38,933 nucleotides of DNA from Aminicella lysinilytica (GCF_004362975.1 NZ_SNXO01000023.1:1-38933); one strand, 5' to 3'; counted from the first letter of the stretch, positions 25,246 to 34,180 are shown. Program-made: numbers and translations. Notes: generated by a model from the sequence alone, not told the origin.

Positions 25246-27450
25246 ATGCCTAAAACACGGGGCTTTGACAGATATACGGCTCTCTATGAAAGACTGTCAA
25301 AAGATGATGATTTGCAGGGCGAATCCAACAGTATTTCCAACCAAAAGGAATACTTGGCGGACTACGCTCGTAGAAACAGCTTTATCAATATCAAGCATTA
25401 TACCGATGACGGTTATACCGGGCGTAACTTCAACCGCCCCGGATTTCAGGCAATGCTTGCTGATGTGGAAGCCGGAAAAGTCGGTGCGATTATCGTAAAA
25501 GATATGAGCCGATTTGGAAGAAACTATCTGCAAGTCGGCTTCTACACGGAGATACTCTTTCCGCAAAAACAAGTTAGATTCCTTGCAATTAACAACAGTG
25601 TGGACAGCGATAATCCAACCGACAATGATTTCACTCCGTTCTTAAATATAATGAACGAGTGGTATGCAAAAGACACAAGTAACAAAATCAAATCCATTTT
25701 CTTATCAAGAATGAGTGAAGGCAAACGATGCAGTGGCTCAATTCCTTATGGATATAATCGCCTGCCGGAAGATAAGCAAACACTTGTTATTGACCCTGTT
25801 GCTTCAAAGGTGGTTCTTCATATCTTTGAGTTGGCGGCAGAGGGTAAAAACCCTCCTGAAATTGCACGAATACTGACCGAAGAAAAAACACTTATCCCTT
25901 CGGCTTATACTTTGCAGTATCACCCAGAGCAATGCAATATGAAAGCTGAACTCGGTAATTGCGAATGGAGCAGTAATTCGGTAAGAGGTATGCTGAACAG
26001 ACAAGAATATCTCGGTCATACTGTTTTGAGAAAAACTATTGCAACCAATTTCAAAACAGACCAACGCAGATTTAGCACCGATGATGAAAAACTGATCTTT
26101 GAGGACACCCACGAAGCAATTATCACGCAGAAGCTATGGGATAAAGCACATCAAAGATTACAGCACACCACAAGGCAATATTCACACGAAGAACTGCTTG
26201 AGGGTTGCCTGTTTGCCGGATATGTATTCTGTGCTGACTGTGGAAGAAAACTGGCTTTTGAAACACATTACTACAAGAACGGAAGACGATATTACAGTTT
26301 TAGATGCTCAAATTACACGAATAAACGGACTAAATGCACACAGCACTATGTTTCTGAAAACAACCTGTTACTGCTTATCCTACACTTGCTTCAGCGTATT
26401 ACGGAAAGGATAGTAGAAGATGAAGATGCCTTTTGTGCCTTGCTGAAAGATAAATGGCAACAGCAGAACAGTGTTGCTCCGAAGCAGAGCAAAAAGGACT
26501 TGATTGAATCTCAAAGGCGATTTGATGAACTTGACGGTCTTATCAGCGGTCTATATGAAAACTTCGTATCGGGCATACTGCCGGAACGACAGTACAAGTC
26601 TTTGATGATGAAATATGATACCGAGCAGACGGAACTTGAGGGGAAAATCAAACAGCTTCAAGATGATTTGACAGAGGTTAAGGTGTCTACCATAGATGCC
26701 AAACGCTTCATCAAAATTATCAAAAAATACAAGAATCCGCAGGAACTCACAAGGGATATGATTGTTGAACTGATAGATAAGATTGTTGTTTATGAACCTT
26801 CTGGAAAAAAGCCAAACCGAGAACAGCGTATTGACATTTACTTCAACTTTATCGGTCAGTTAGAACTTGCTTATACTGCCGATGAACTCTCAAATATAAG
26901 GAAAACCGCACAGCTTGAAGCTGAAAAGAAACAGGCTAAAAAGGCAGAGCGAGCCTACGAAAGAAACAAGGCATTCCGAGAAAAAGCAAAAGCGGAACGC
27001 TGGGAAGCAAACGACGGTCACAAGTTCGCACAGCGTATTTGCGAGCATTGCGGAAAACCGTATTACCCCAACAGCAGTAAACAAAAGTATTGCTCAAAGG
27101 ATTGCAACTATGCGGCACGGCAGGAAACCGTCAAGGAAAAACGGCTTGCTGAAAAAGGTACTCACACCTTCACGCAAAAGGAATGCAAGATTTGCGGAAA
27201 GAAGTTTTGGCCGAGCAACGGACGAGAAGTTCTTTGCTCCGAGGAATGTAAGACGGAAAACCGCAGAAGAAAACAGCTTGATTATTACTATTCAAAACAA
27301 GAAAAGGAGAACGCACAATGGAACAGTTTATCACAGACGAGAGAACAGGCATCGAATACGAGCTTATCGGAGACTACTACCTCCCTTGCCTCAAAGCCCC
27401 GTACAGTCCGCCAATCGGCAGATACGGCGGACTGCGACATCGCTATCTGA
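25246..27450 (+). CDS. Large serine recombinase (TnpX-like)
   Basis: A 734-aa resolvase/invertase-type recombinase that should excise and insert the element. The catalytic domain spans residues 1-160, with the nucleophile Ser18 in YERLSKDD, then the conserved VKDMSRFGRN. A recombinase domain and a zinc ribbon (CADCGRKLAF near 328, partner cysteines near 352-362) follow, then a coiled coil. The tail after about 600 carries two further cysteine clusters, CEHCGKPYY...YCSKDC and CKICGKKFW...LCSEEC, which add to the family's usual cysteine-rich region. AAAGGAGG precedes ATG 25246. Its 3' end overlaps TnpV by 133 bases. Confidence 0.95.
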   Translation: MPKTRGFDRYTALYERLSKDDDLQGESNSISNQKEYLADYARRNSFINIKHYTDDGYTGRNFNRPGFQAMLADVEAGKVGAIIVKDMSRFGRNYLQVGFYTEILFPQKQVRFLAINNSVDSDNPTDNDFTPFLNIMNEWYAKDTSNKIKSIFLSRMSEGKRCSGSIPYGYNRLPEDKQTLVIDPVASKVVLHIFELAAEGKNPPEIARILTEEKTLIPSAYTLQYHPEQCNMKAELGNCEWSSNSVRGMLNRQEYLGHTVLRKTIATNFKTDQRRFSTDDEKLIFEDTHEAIITQKLWDKAHQRLQHTTRQYSHEELLEGCLFAGYVFCADCGRKLAFETHYYKNGRRYYSFRCSNYTNKRTKCTQHYVSENNLLLLILHLLQRITERIVEDEDAFCALLKDKWQQQNSVAPKQSKKDLIESQRRFDELDGLISGLYENFVSGILPERQYKSLMMKYDTEQTELEGKIKQLQDDLTEVKVSTIDAKRFIKIIKKYKNPQELTRDMIVELIDKIVVYEPSGKKPNREQRIDIYFNFIGQLELAYTADELSNIRKTAQLEAEKKQAKKAERAYERNKAFREKAKAERWEANDGHKFAQRICEHCGKPYYPNSSKQKYCSKDCNYAARQETVKEKRLAEKGTHTFTQKECKICGKKFWPSNGREVLCSEECKTENRRRKQLDYYYSKQEKENAQWNSLSQTREQASNTSLSETTTSLASKPRTVRQSADTADCDIAI

Positions 27451-27689
27451 AAGAGAGTAAGCGAGTGCTTTTCTATCAGCTTCTCACAAGCGGAAAGCTT
27501 GGTTATCATCTTGAGGAAATCGACAATTCGGCAAACGATATGTTGGAATTGCTTGTAAAGCAGATGGCAGAAAAGCAAGGCGTAACCGAGAAGCTGAAAG
27601 CCGATGATATGATGAAATGGGTCGGTCTTATGAATAACATTCGCTCCGCTGCCGAGGAAGTTGTGCTGAATGATTTAATCTATGCGTAG
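27318..27689 (+). CDS. tnpV: TnpV family transposon protein
   Basis: A 123-aa protein typical of Tn4451-type elements: ELIGDYYLPCL near the start, then IGRYGGLRHRYLKE and YQLLTSGKLGYHL, and LVKQMAEKQGVTE. It has AAAAGGAG upstream and begins inside the recombinase gene in another frame, an overlap of 133 bases. The function is not established; it is not known to be required for recombination in Tn4451. Confidence 0.88.
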   Translation: MEQFITDERTGIEYELIGDYYLPCLKAPYSPPIGRYGGLRHRYLKESKRVLFYQLLTSGKLGYHLEEIDNSANDMLELLVKQMAEKQGVTEKLKADDMMKWVGLMNNIRSAAEEVVLNDLIYA

Positions 27690-27702
27690 GAGGTAAGGCT
27701 TT

Positions 27703-27990
27703 ATGAAGTTAAGGCTTGACAGCTTTTATCTGAATGCTCTTATAAACGGCTTGTATTCACAGCACACAGGCTATGACGATGAAACCAACGAGGTTATAGA
27801 CCGCCTTCTTCTTCGGCTGGTAGATGAAAGCGACAAGCTGAAGCCAAAGCGGAAAGCAAAGCTCTCTTTTGAGCCGGTTGAAATGTCAGCCATACGGCGC
27901 AGCCTTTTTGACTGGCGAAATGAGCAATTACAAGCCGAAAAAGAAGTTGCCGTTGAGGTTATCAGCGAACTGCTTGAAAAGGTGTTATAA
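27703..27990 (+). CDS. Conserved hypothetical protein of Tn4451-type elements
   Basis: A 95-aa helical protein with TAGGAGGT upstream of ATG 27703. It begins MKLRLDSFYLNALINGLYSQ and has a basic middle (KPKRKAKLSF). It lies 13 bases after TnpV and just before a terminator, so it closes the tnpX-tnpV transcript. I recognise the context but no function. Confidence 0.7.
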   Translation: MKLRLDSFYLNALINGLYSQHTGYDDETNEVIDRLLLRLVDESDKLKPKRKAKLSFEPVEMSAIRRSLFDWRNEQLQAEKEVAVEVISELLEKVL

Positions 27991-27999
27991 CGAAAGACG

Positions 28000-28030
28000 A
28001 ACTGCTATCAGAAACGATGGCAGTTTTTCT
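28000..28030 (+). terminator. Rho-independent terminator
   Basis: AACTGCTATC (28000-28009) pairs with GATGGCAGTT (28016-28025) over ten positions with one wobble, followed by a T-rich tract. It separates the recombination genes from the restriction operon. Confidence 0.82.
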
Positions 28031-28138
28031 TTTTCGGGAAGTGTTCAAGAGGTCATTATGTTTTGGCAGTAGTCGAAGAAAATCTTAAATATTTAGGGGC
28101 TGTAAATACGAAATATTTGCAAACGCCAACTATTTGTA

Positions 28139-28167
28139 TTGATTTTCTTAGAAAACACTGATATAAT
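28139..28167 (+). promoter_or_regulatory. Promoter of the restriction-modification operon
   Basis: TTGATT at 28139 and TATAAT at 28162 are spaced by 17 bp. The first gene of the restriction-modification operon starts 33 bases further on. Its XRE product may act here, but no clear operator palindrome was seen. Confidence 0.72.
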
Positions 28168-28200
28168 GTATCTTGTATTTTTATATGTGGGAGGAAACAG

Positions 28201-28425
28201 ATGAAAATAAGTTACAACAGATTATGGAAACTTCTCATCGATAAAAAAATGAAAAAATATCAGCTTCGAGAACAAGCACATATAAGCAGTAATTCAGTGG
28301 CTAAATTGAGTAAAGATGAAAATGTTAGTTTAGATGTTCTTCTGAAAATTTGTGAAACATTGGACTGCGATATTGGAGATATCTGTTCGTTCCGTAAGAG
28401 TGATGAGGACAGTTCCGATGAGTAA
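28201..28425 (+). CDS. XRE-family regulator of the restriction-modification operon (controller-like)
   Basis: A 74-aa Cro/C1-type HTH protein. The HTH lies at about residues 16-40 (KKYQLREQAHISSNSVAKLSK), then DVLLKICETLDCDIGDIC, the YozG-like pattern of short XRE proteins. TGGGAGGAAACAG precedes the start. As the first gene of the operon it is well placed to time methylase and endonuclease expression, like C proteins. The stop overlaps the Vsr start by eight bases. Confidence 0.85.
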   Translation: MKISYNRLWKLLIDKKMKKYQLREQAHISSNSVAKLSKDENVSLDVLLKICETLDCDIGDICSFRKSDEDSSDE

Positions 28426-28828
28426 AACCAAAGAGCAAATATCTTTTAATATGAAAATGGTAAAAAGCAAGGATACAAAGATAGAAGTGCCGCTACGCAA
28501 AGAACTATGGAGCAGAGGTTTACGCTATCGAAAAAATGTTAAAGGAATTATCGGCAAACCTGATATAGCTTTTATCGGGAAGAAAGTTGCTGTATTCTGT
28601 GACAGTGAATTTTGGCACGGTTATGATTGGCAAAACCGTAAAAATGATTTTAAGTCAAATCAAGAATTTTGGATACCTAAAATTGAACGAAACATTGAGA
28701 GAGATGTTGAGGTTACAACAGAACTTGAAAAACAAGGTTGGATAGTTGTTAGATTTTGGGGGAATGAAATTCAGAAAGATTTGATTGATTGTGCTGATAG
28801 AATAGAGAGGATTTTGAAGAACAGATGA
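28418..28828 (+). CDS. vsr: Vsr very-short-patch-repair endonuclease
   Basis: A 136-aa DNA mismatch endonuclease that nicks at T:G mismatches left by deamination of 5-methylcytosine in the partner methylase's site. The start at ATG 28418 overlaps the regulator's stop; the frame is open from 28352, but that part lies in the regulator. Key motifs are KDTKIEVPLRKELW, GKPDIAFIGKK with the catalytic Asp, then FCDSEFWHGYDW with the His, and VVRFWGNE near the end. It overlaps the methylase by four bases (ATGA). Confidence 0.93.
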   Translation: MSKTKEQISFNMKMVKSKDTKIEVPLRKELWSRGLRYRKNVKGIIGKPDIAFIGKKVAVFCDSEFWHGYDWQNRKNDFKSNQEFWIPKIERNIERDVEVTTELEKQGWIVVRFWGNEIQKDLIDCADRIERILKNR

Positions 28829-29838
28829 ACAACACATTTAAGTCTATTGATTTGTTTGCAGGTATTGGTGGTATTCGCCTTGGATTTGAAAACGCATTTA
28901 ATAATAACATTAGCACAGTGTTCGTAAGTGAGTGGGATGAATATGCACAAAAGACATACACCAGCAACTTTAACGATGATTTCTCCATAGCCGGCGATAT
29001 TACAAAGATTGATGAAAAGCAAATACCGAGCTTTGATATTTGCCTTGCGGGTTTTCCTTGTCAGGCGTTCAGCCTTGCCGGGCAAAGATTAGGCTTTGAG
29101 GACAACTATAAAGGAATGTGCAGAGGCACATTGTTTATGGATGTAGCAAGGATTTGCGAGTATCACAAGCCAAAAGTTATTTTTTGCGAAAATGTAAAAG
29201 GACTTACTATCCACGACAGAGGCAGGACATTCAAAATCATTTGCAAAACTTTTGAAGATTTAGGATATAAGGTTTTCAGCAAAATCCTTAATTCAAAGAA
29301 TTTTGGAGTTCCGCAAAATCGAGAGAGAATTTATATTGTAGCATTTCGCAACGATATTGCACCTGAGGAATTTATCTTCCCCGAAAAAACAGATGATACA
29401 AAGAAGCTAATTGATATTCGTGAAGCAAAGCCTGCTCCTGCAAAATATTATTTGAGCGAAACCTATTGGAATACGCTTCTCGCACACAAAGCTCGACACG
29501 CTGCAAAAGGAAATGGTTTTGGATATGAAATAAGAGAATGGGACAGCATAGCCGGGGCAATTGTATGTGGCGGTATGGGACGAGAACGAAACCTTGTCAT
29601 TGATAAAAGACAAAAGGATTTGACACCGACTACTCATATAAAAGGCAATATAAATAATCTTGGTATCCGAAAAATGACCCCGAGAGAATGGGCAAGACTT
29701 CAAGGCTTCCCTGATTCGTATAAGCTTGAATTGGCGGATACTCACTTGTACAAACAGTTTGGCAATAGCGTTACTGTAAATGTAATTGAAGCTATTGCAC
29801 TTGAAATAAAAAAAGTATTGGAAAAGGTGGAAAACTGA
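28825..29838 (+). CDS. DNA (cytosine-5)-methyltransferase
   Basis: A 337-aa type II C5 methylase. Motif I FAGIGGIRLGFE is at residues 12-23. The catalytic PCQAFS of motif IV is near 75-80, ENVKGL of motif VI near 122, and QNRERIYIVAF of motif VIII near 163. The target-recognition segment spans about 190-265, and FGNSVTVNVIEAI of motif X is near 308. Its length and the HpaII-like partner suggest CCGG as target, with the inner C modified. That specificity is inferred. It is coupled to Vsr and followed by the endonuclease after one base. Confidence 0.95.
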   Translation: MNNTFKSIDLFAGIGGIRLGFENAFNNNISTVFVSEWDEYAQKTYTSNFNDDFSIAGDITKIDEKQIPSFDICLAGFPCQAFSLAGQRLGFEDNYKGMCRGTLFMDVARICEYHKPKVIFCENVKGLTIHDRGRTFKIICKTFEDLGYKVFSKILNSKNFGVPQNRERIYIVAFRNDIAPEEFIFPEKTDDTKKLIDIREAKPAPAKYYLSETYWNTLLAHKARHAAKGNGFGYEIREWDSIAGAIVCGGMGRERNLVIDKRQKDLTPTTHIKGNINNLGIRKMTPREWARLQGFPDSYKLELADTHLYKQFGNSVTVNVIEAIALEIKKVLEKVEN

Positions 29839-29839
29839 T

Positions 29840-30913
29840 ATGATTATAGGCAGTAAAAACAAAGGCGATTGGAGCGAACTATATGTGCTCCTTTACCTGC
29901 TCGGAACAAGGAAATTATATGCGGCTGACGAAAGTCTTGAGAGGTTAGCAACTTTTTGTTTCCCAATTAACAAAGTTATTCGAGATGATACACCGGAGTC
30001 GCACGTTGATTTTGTTCTTGAGGGAATAGACACTGTAAAGATATACCTTAATTCAGAGTTATCAAGAACAATGTCATCGGAAGAATTCAAAAGCGAAGCG
30101 ACTTCTTTGTACAATGATATTCTTTCCGGTAGCGGTTCGTTTGATATTCCGCACGCAGAAGAATTTTTGAATGACATCAAATTGGAAAGATTAGCAGCTC
30201 CGTCCACAGATATTACTGATATTAGTATGGAAGTTCACGACACGAATACAGGAATAGACCAAGTAATGGGTTTTAGCGTTAAGTCGTATATCGGTGGTGC
30301 GCCAACTCTGCTGAACGCTTCCGGAGCAACAAATTTTTCATATGAAGTAACCGGGTTAAGTGATGAGCAGATGACGGAAATCAACAGTATTGATACACGC
30401 ACAAAAATTATGGATAGAATAGCCGCCATTATTAACTACGGTGGTACAATCAAGTATTATAAAACAATCAACGATGTTTTTGCCGGCAACCTTATGATGA
30501 TTGATAGCAGAATGCAAGAAATGATTTCCGAAATACTTTTATATTCTTATAAGGAAAATGAGCTTGATTGCAAAGTCATAATTGAAGAAATGGAAGCAAG
30601 TAATCCTATGGGCTTCCCACGACAAGGAATTTATGCACACAATTTCAAGCAATTTCTTTGTGCTAAAGCTTTAGGAATGGATCCGTCAATCGAGTGGTCA
30701 GGCGAAGACGATGCAAACGGCGGTTATATTGTCGCAAAGTCAAATGGAGAAGTACTTGCCTATCACTTATATAACAGAGATAAATTCAAACAATATTTAT
30801 ACGAAAATACAAAGATGGAACGTGGCTCAACCAAACGACACAACTATGCAACTCTCTACAAAGCAGATGGCAGAATGTTCATCAACTTAAACCTTCAAAT
30901 CAGATTCAAATAA
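29840..30913 (+). CDS. HpaII-family type II restriction endonuclease
   Basis: A 357-aa protein that begins one base after the methylase stop. The segment VMGFSVKSYIGGAPTLLNAS near residues 145-165 is the part I associate with the HpaII endonuclease family, and the length agrees with R.HpaII (about 358 aa). Within it, the D/E-x-K-like GFSVKSY and upstream acidic residues could be the nuclease core. The presence of a C5 methylase and Vsr fits cleavage of CCGG. If the family call is wrong, the gene is still very likely the endonuclease by position. A strong terminator follows. Confidence 0.72.
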   Translation: MIIGSKNKGDWSELYVLLYLLGTRKLYAADESLERLATFCFPINKVIRDDTPESHVDFVLEGIDTVKIYLNSELSRTMSSEEFKSEATSLYNDILSGSGSFDIPHAEEFLNDIKLERLAAPSTDITDISMEVHDTNTGIDQVMGFSVKSYIGGAPTLLNASGATNFSYEVTGLSDEQMTEINSIDTRTKIMDRIAAIINYGGTIKYYKTINDVFAGNLMMIDSRMQEMISEILLYSYKENELDCKVIIEEMEASNPMGFPRQGIYAHNFKQFLCAKALGMDPSIEWSGEDDANGGYIVAKSNGEVLAYHLYNRDKFKQYLYENTKMERGSTKRHNYATLYKADGRMFINLNLQIRFK

Positions 30914-30932
30914 TATCTTACAAGCAACCCGA

Positions 30933-30960
30933 AAGCACCGTAGAAATACGGTGCTTTTTT
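30933..30960 (+). terminator. Rho-independent terminator of the restriction-modification operon
   Basis: AAGCACCGTA (30933-30942) and TACGGTGCTT (30947-30956) form a perfect ten-bp stem with a GAAA tetraloop and a T run. Confidence 0.93.
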
Positions 30961-30988
30961 CATACCCAAATATAACAAACCCATACAT

Positions 30989-31110
30989 AACCGCAAGGTA
31001 GTACAAACACCTTGCCCTGTTTTCAAAGGGCGGTTACAGAGCGAAAAAGGCTCGATAATCGCCCCGAGAAATTACGCAAACAGGGCAATAGTGCGAACTG
31101 TCCTGCGGTT
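30989..31110. other. Nested inverted repeats upstream of the replication genes
   Basis: Three arm pairs share this 122-base noncoding stretch: AACCGCA (30989) with TGCGGTT (31104), GCCCTGTTT (31014) with AAACAGGGC (31078), and GCAAGGT (30993) with ACCTTGC (31009). The middle pair nests in the outer one, while the third competes with both. This looks like a structured RNA leader or a replication origin for the element; neither is proven. Confidence 0.5.
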
Positions 31111-31139
31111 ATTTTAATTTCAAGGAAAGGAGGCACACA

Positions 31140-31316
31140 ATGCCACGAATGTCAAAGAAACGGAAACAGGAATGGGCACTGTTTCTAAACCATCGTAACC
31201 GCATTACCTACAATGAGCTTTGCCGTAAGTGTCAGCACGACTGCAAGCAAAGCTTCAGAGTATCAGTAATCGAATGCCCGAAATTTTTATCAAAAAGAAG
31301 GAGTGTCAAACAATGA
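31140..31316 (+). CDS. Small basic cysteine-containing protein
   Basis: A 58-aa protein starting MPRMSKKRKQEWALFL behind GAAAGGAGGCACACA. It is strongly basic and has CRKCQHDC in the middle plus a later lone cysteine, so it may bind zinc. Its stop overlaps the ATG of the replication ATPase (ATGA), showing coupling. Such a short gene recurs at this place in Tn4451-like elements. Function is unknown; a DNA-binding helper is plausible. Confidence 0.75.
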   Translation: MPRMSKKRKQEWALFLNHRNRITYNELCRKCQHDCKQSFRVSVIECPKFLSKRRSVKQ

Positions 31317-32374
31317 CTACAAACGAAACAAATTCAAATGTTGCTCTGGAGATTATCCGAGCAAGCGAAATCGAACCCAAAGAAGTGAAATGGCTCTGGT
31401 ATCCCTATATTCCATTCGGCAAGGTCACGCTGTTACAGGGTGACCCCGGCGATGGAAAGAGCAAGCTGATGTTGTCCCTTGCGGCTCTGCTCTCAAAGGG
31501 TAAAGCGTTACCCTTTGTCGATGACGAGGACGCACTCGACCCGATAACAATTATCTATCAGACCACCGAGGACGATGCAGACGATACCGTTGTCCCCCGC
31601 TTCAACTCTGCGGACGGCAACGGTGAAAACCTTATCTTCATCAAAGAGGATTCCAAAAGTTTGTCCTTTGGTGATGACCGTATCAGAGAAGCCGTTGTCA
31701 AGTACAACGCAAAGCTTTTAATTCTCGACCCGATGAGTTCGTATATCGGTGAAAGCTGTTCAATGAACAATGCGAATGAAACAAGAGCAGAGTTCAATCA
31801 CTTGATTGCCGTTGCCAAAGATACCGGCTGTGCAATCGTCATCATTGCTCATATGAACAAGATGAAAGAAACCAGTCCGCTGTATCGCACCAACGGCTCT
31901 ATTGATATTGCCGGAGCTGCAAGAAGTATTCTCGCTGTTGCAAGGACAGCAAACAAAGAAAATCCGTCCGAGAGATATTTGGTGCAAGTGAAATCCAACC
32001 TTGCACCGACAGGCTCGGCAATCGTATTCGAGGTTGCCGAGAACGGCACAAATTTTCTTGACGAGGTTGAGTTGTCGGCAGACGATGCGTTCAGCTCACT
32101 CTCTCCGAGAATGGGCAGACCAAACGAAACTCTGCAAGCAGCCGAAGCAAATCTCAAAAACATTTTGAGTGACAACGGCAAAATGCTTGCCACCGATTGC
32201 GAAGCAATGCTTGAAGCAAAAGGCTTCAAGAAATCGACCATCAAGAAGGCAAAGAAAAGAGCCGGAGTTGTTTCACACAAGGAAGGCTTTTCTTGGTACT
32301 GGTCTTTGCCGATGGGCGATAAACCGAATGAAGAATTGCAGGAAGTCGCAGACGATGACGACCTGCCATTCTGA
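31313..32374 (+). CDS. RecA-like AAA ATPase (RepA/replicative helicase type)
   Basis: A 353-aa P-loop ATPase. I used ATG 31313, coupled to the preceding stop, rather than the in-frame upstream 31229. Walker A GDPGDGKSKL lies near residue 46, and Walker B LLILDPMSSY near 138. The sensor-like IVIIAHMNK near 177 and GAARSILAVAR near 203 are typical of AAA_25/RepA helicases. The C-terminal part (about 265-340) is a winged-helix-like region. It may replicate the excised circle, a role inferred from family and context. The last residues are acidic. Confidence 0.87.
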   Translation: MTTNETNSNVALEIIRASEIEPKEVKWLWYPYIPFGKVTLLQGDPGDGKSKLMLSLAALLSKGKALPFVDDEDALDPITIIYQTTEDDADDTVVPRFNSADGNGENLIFIKEDSKSLSFGDDRIREAVVKYNAKLLILDPMSSYIGESCSMNNANETRAEFNHLIAVAKDTGCAIVIIAHMNKMKETSPLYRTNGSIDIAGAARSILAVARTANKENPSERYLVQVKSNLAPTGSAIVFEVAENGTNFLDEVELSADDAFSSLSPRMGRPNETLQAAEANLKNILSDNGKMLATDCEAMLEAKGFKKSTIKKAKKRAGVVSHKEGFSWYWSLPMGDKPNEELQEVADDDDLPF

Positions 32375-32440
32375 CGGAGGTTTTAAGGAGGTCAAGGGGG
32401 AAACCCTTGCCCACGACATCTTTGCAGCCAAAGGCTGAAA

Positions 32441-32482
32441 GTGTCATAGTGGGTTACACACATTCAAGGAATGTTGTGTAAC
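32441..32482 (+). other. MobV-type origin of transfer (oriT)
   Basis: CATAGTGGGTTACAC (32445-32459) is very close to the pMV158 nick region TATAGTG/TGTTATAC; by analogy the nick falls after 32451. It runs into a strong hairpin: GTTACACACATTC (32453-32465) with GAATG-T-TGTGTAAC (32469-32482), one bulged T. The MobV relaxase gene starts 35 bases later, the normal arrangement. Confidence 0.75.
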
Positions 32483-32516
32483 GGCGTACCCCTCTCTCCC
32501 TTGAAAGGAGGAACGA

Positions 32517-33815
32517 ATGAGAGAACCAAATAAACCCGATATGAGCTGTGCCAGAGTGGACAGCTACAACGCTTCTGAAATCGGTGCAATAGAGCGACAC
32601 AACGAGCGTAAAAACGATAGCTACGACAACATCAATGTGGAGCTTGACCGTATTCCGTTCAATGTTCACTACCGACAACCCGACGGACTTTCGTATATGG
32701 ATACGCTCCGAAAAATGGAAGCAGACGGCAAAGTAACCACCCGTGGACTACGGCAAAACGCAACTTTGTTTGATGAAATCATCATTGATGTCAACACAAT
32801 ATACTTTGAAAGGCTCGGCGGATATGAGTATGCAAAAGCGTTTTATGAAGAAGCAGTTCACTTTGTCGAGAAGAAATTCGGCACTGAAAATGTCATCTCC
32901 GCAGTAATGCACGCCGATGAAATCAACAAGGCAGTCACCGAAGAATTAGGCAAACCAGTTTACCATTATCATCTTCACGCAGTCGTTTTGCCTGTGGTTG
33001 AAAAGGAAATATTGTGGAGCAAACGATGTAAAGACGAAGCACTTCGAGGAACAGTCCGAGAGGTAATTCATCAAATCAGTCACTCAAAAAAGTGGGCTTC
33101 CAATACTCCGATGCTGGACGAAAACGGCGATGTTGTACTCCGTCAAAACGGAAAACCGAAGTTCAGACGGTCATACAGTATTCTGCAAGATGAGCTGTTT
33201 GAGCATATGCAGGAACACGGATTCAAAGGCTTTCAGCGTGGCGAGCTTGGCAGTGACAGCGAGCATCTAACTTCATTGCGGTATCAAATCAATGCCGACA
33301 AGGACAGGCTGGCGGATTTACAAGAGCGTATCAAAGCTGAACAATTAGAGTACGAACCATCTCACGAAGCCTATATGACGGCAAAGGAAATAGATGAAGT
33401 CGGACAGAAAACAATTACGGGCAAATATACAATGACAAAGGAAGACTACGGAAAACTCACAGCACTGGCAAAGGAGGGTATTACAAGCCGTAGCACACTT
33501 AGAGATTTACTTGGTAAGGTTGATTACTACCGTGACTTGTATAATTCTGCTTCCGTAAAGCTTGAAAAGGTGCAGTCACTTTATGAGGACTTGAAAGAAA
33601 AGTGCAAACCATTTCTTGATGCAATGTCCCATTTTCCCGAATATGTATCGCTGTTTCTTAACAATGTAAAGGGACTGTTTGCCGAAAAGGACGCACAGGA
33701 ACGACAGGCTCGTGAAGCAAAGGAAGCCCAAGAACGGCAGGCTCGTGCCGAAAGAGAAGCTGCCAAAAAAGCCAAATACAAACCAAAACGAAGTCGAGAT
33801 AATGATGCAAGGTAA
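32517..33815 (+). CDS. MobV-family relaxase (Mob/Pre)
   Basis: A 432-aa relaxase of the pMV158/TnpZ type, used to mobilise the element with a helper's secretion system. The N-terminal 230 residues are the Mob_Pre domain. The metal-binding HxH motif is VYHYHLHAVVLPV near residue 145, with upstream acidic residues in HADEINK. The C-terminal half is a coiled coil with an Ala/Glu/Arg-rich tail (RQAREAKEAQE). AAAGGAGG lies upstream. The oriT with a recognisable nick site precedes it. Its presence shows that the element does not depend on the host ICE relaxase. Confidence 0.93.
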   Translation: MREPNKPDMSCARVDSYNASEIGAIERHNERKNDSYDNINVELDRIPFNVHYRQPDGLSYMDTLRKMEADGKVTTRGLRQNATLFDEIIIDVNTIYFERLGGYEYAKAFYEEAVHFVEKKFGTENVISAVMHADEINKAVTEELGKPVYHYHLHAVVLPVVEKEILWSKRCKDEALRGTVREVIHQISHSKKWASNTPMLDENGDVVLRQNGKPKFRRSYSILQDELFEHMQEHGFKGFQRGELGSDSEHLTSLRYQINADKDRLADLQERIKAEQLEYEPSHEAYMTAKEIDEVGQKTITGKYTMTKEDYGKLTALAKEGITSRSTLRDLLGKVDYYRDLYNSASVKLEKVQSLYEDLKEKCKPFLDAMSHFPEYVSLFLNNVKGLFAEKDAQERQAREAKEAQERQARAEREAAKKAKYKPKRSRDNDAR

Positions 33816-33878
33816 CGCCTTCCATTACTATCCCGACTTTTTAACTTCTTCACCACAACAAATTAGGAGGAAAGAAAA

Positions 33879-34118
33879 ATGTCAGACAAAATCACTTGCA
33901 CAATTACCAAATCTCTCGCCGTCCTCGGTGAGAATGCCAAAGGCTACACCAAAGAAGCAAACCTTGTTTCTTGGAACAACGCAACCGCAAAGCTTGATAT
34001 TCGGGAGTGGCACCCCGAACACGAAAGATGTGGCAAAGGTATCACTCTTTCGGAAAGTGAGGGCAGAAAACTAATGGAAGCTCTTGTCAAATTCTATGAA
34101 GCAAACGACAAGGACTAA
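33879..34118 (+). CDS. YdbC-family PC4-like protein (second copy)
   Basis: A 79-aa relative of the protein at 18722. The shared core is NLVSWNNATAKLDIREWHPEH and GITLSE. TTAGGAGGAAAGAA precedes ATG 33879. One copy belongs to the ICE and one to the inserted element; their codon use matches their own surroundings, so they arrived separately. A single-stranded-DNA role is inferred. Confidence 0.83.
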   Translation: MSDKITCTITKSLAVLGENAKGYTKEANLVSWNNATAKLDIREWHPEHERCGKGITLSESEGRKLMEALVKFYEANDKD

Positions 34119-34180
34119 CCGAAAAGAATGTGGGGTATCTGGAAACGGATGCCCCTATTTTTATGGAAGGAGGGATTTCT

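Noticed and set aside
26915-27460. 181-aa Arg/Lys-rich frame
   Set aside because: It is an out-of-frame reading of the recombinase tail without a ribosome binding site.
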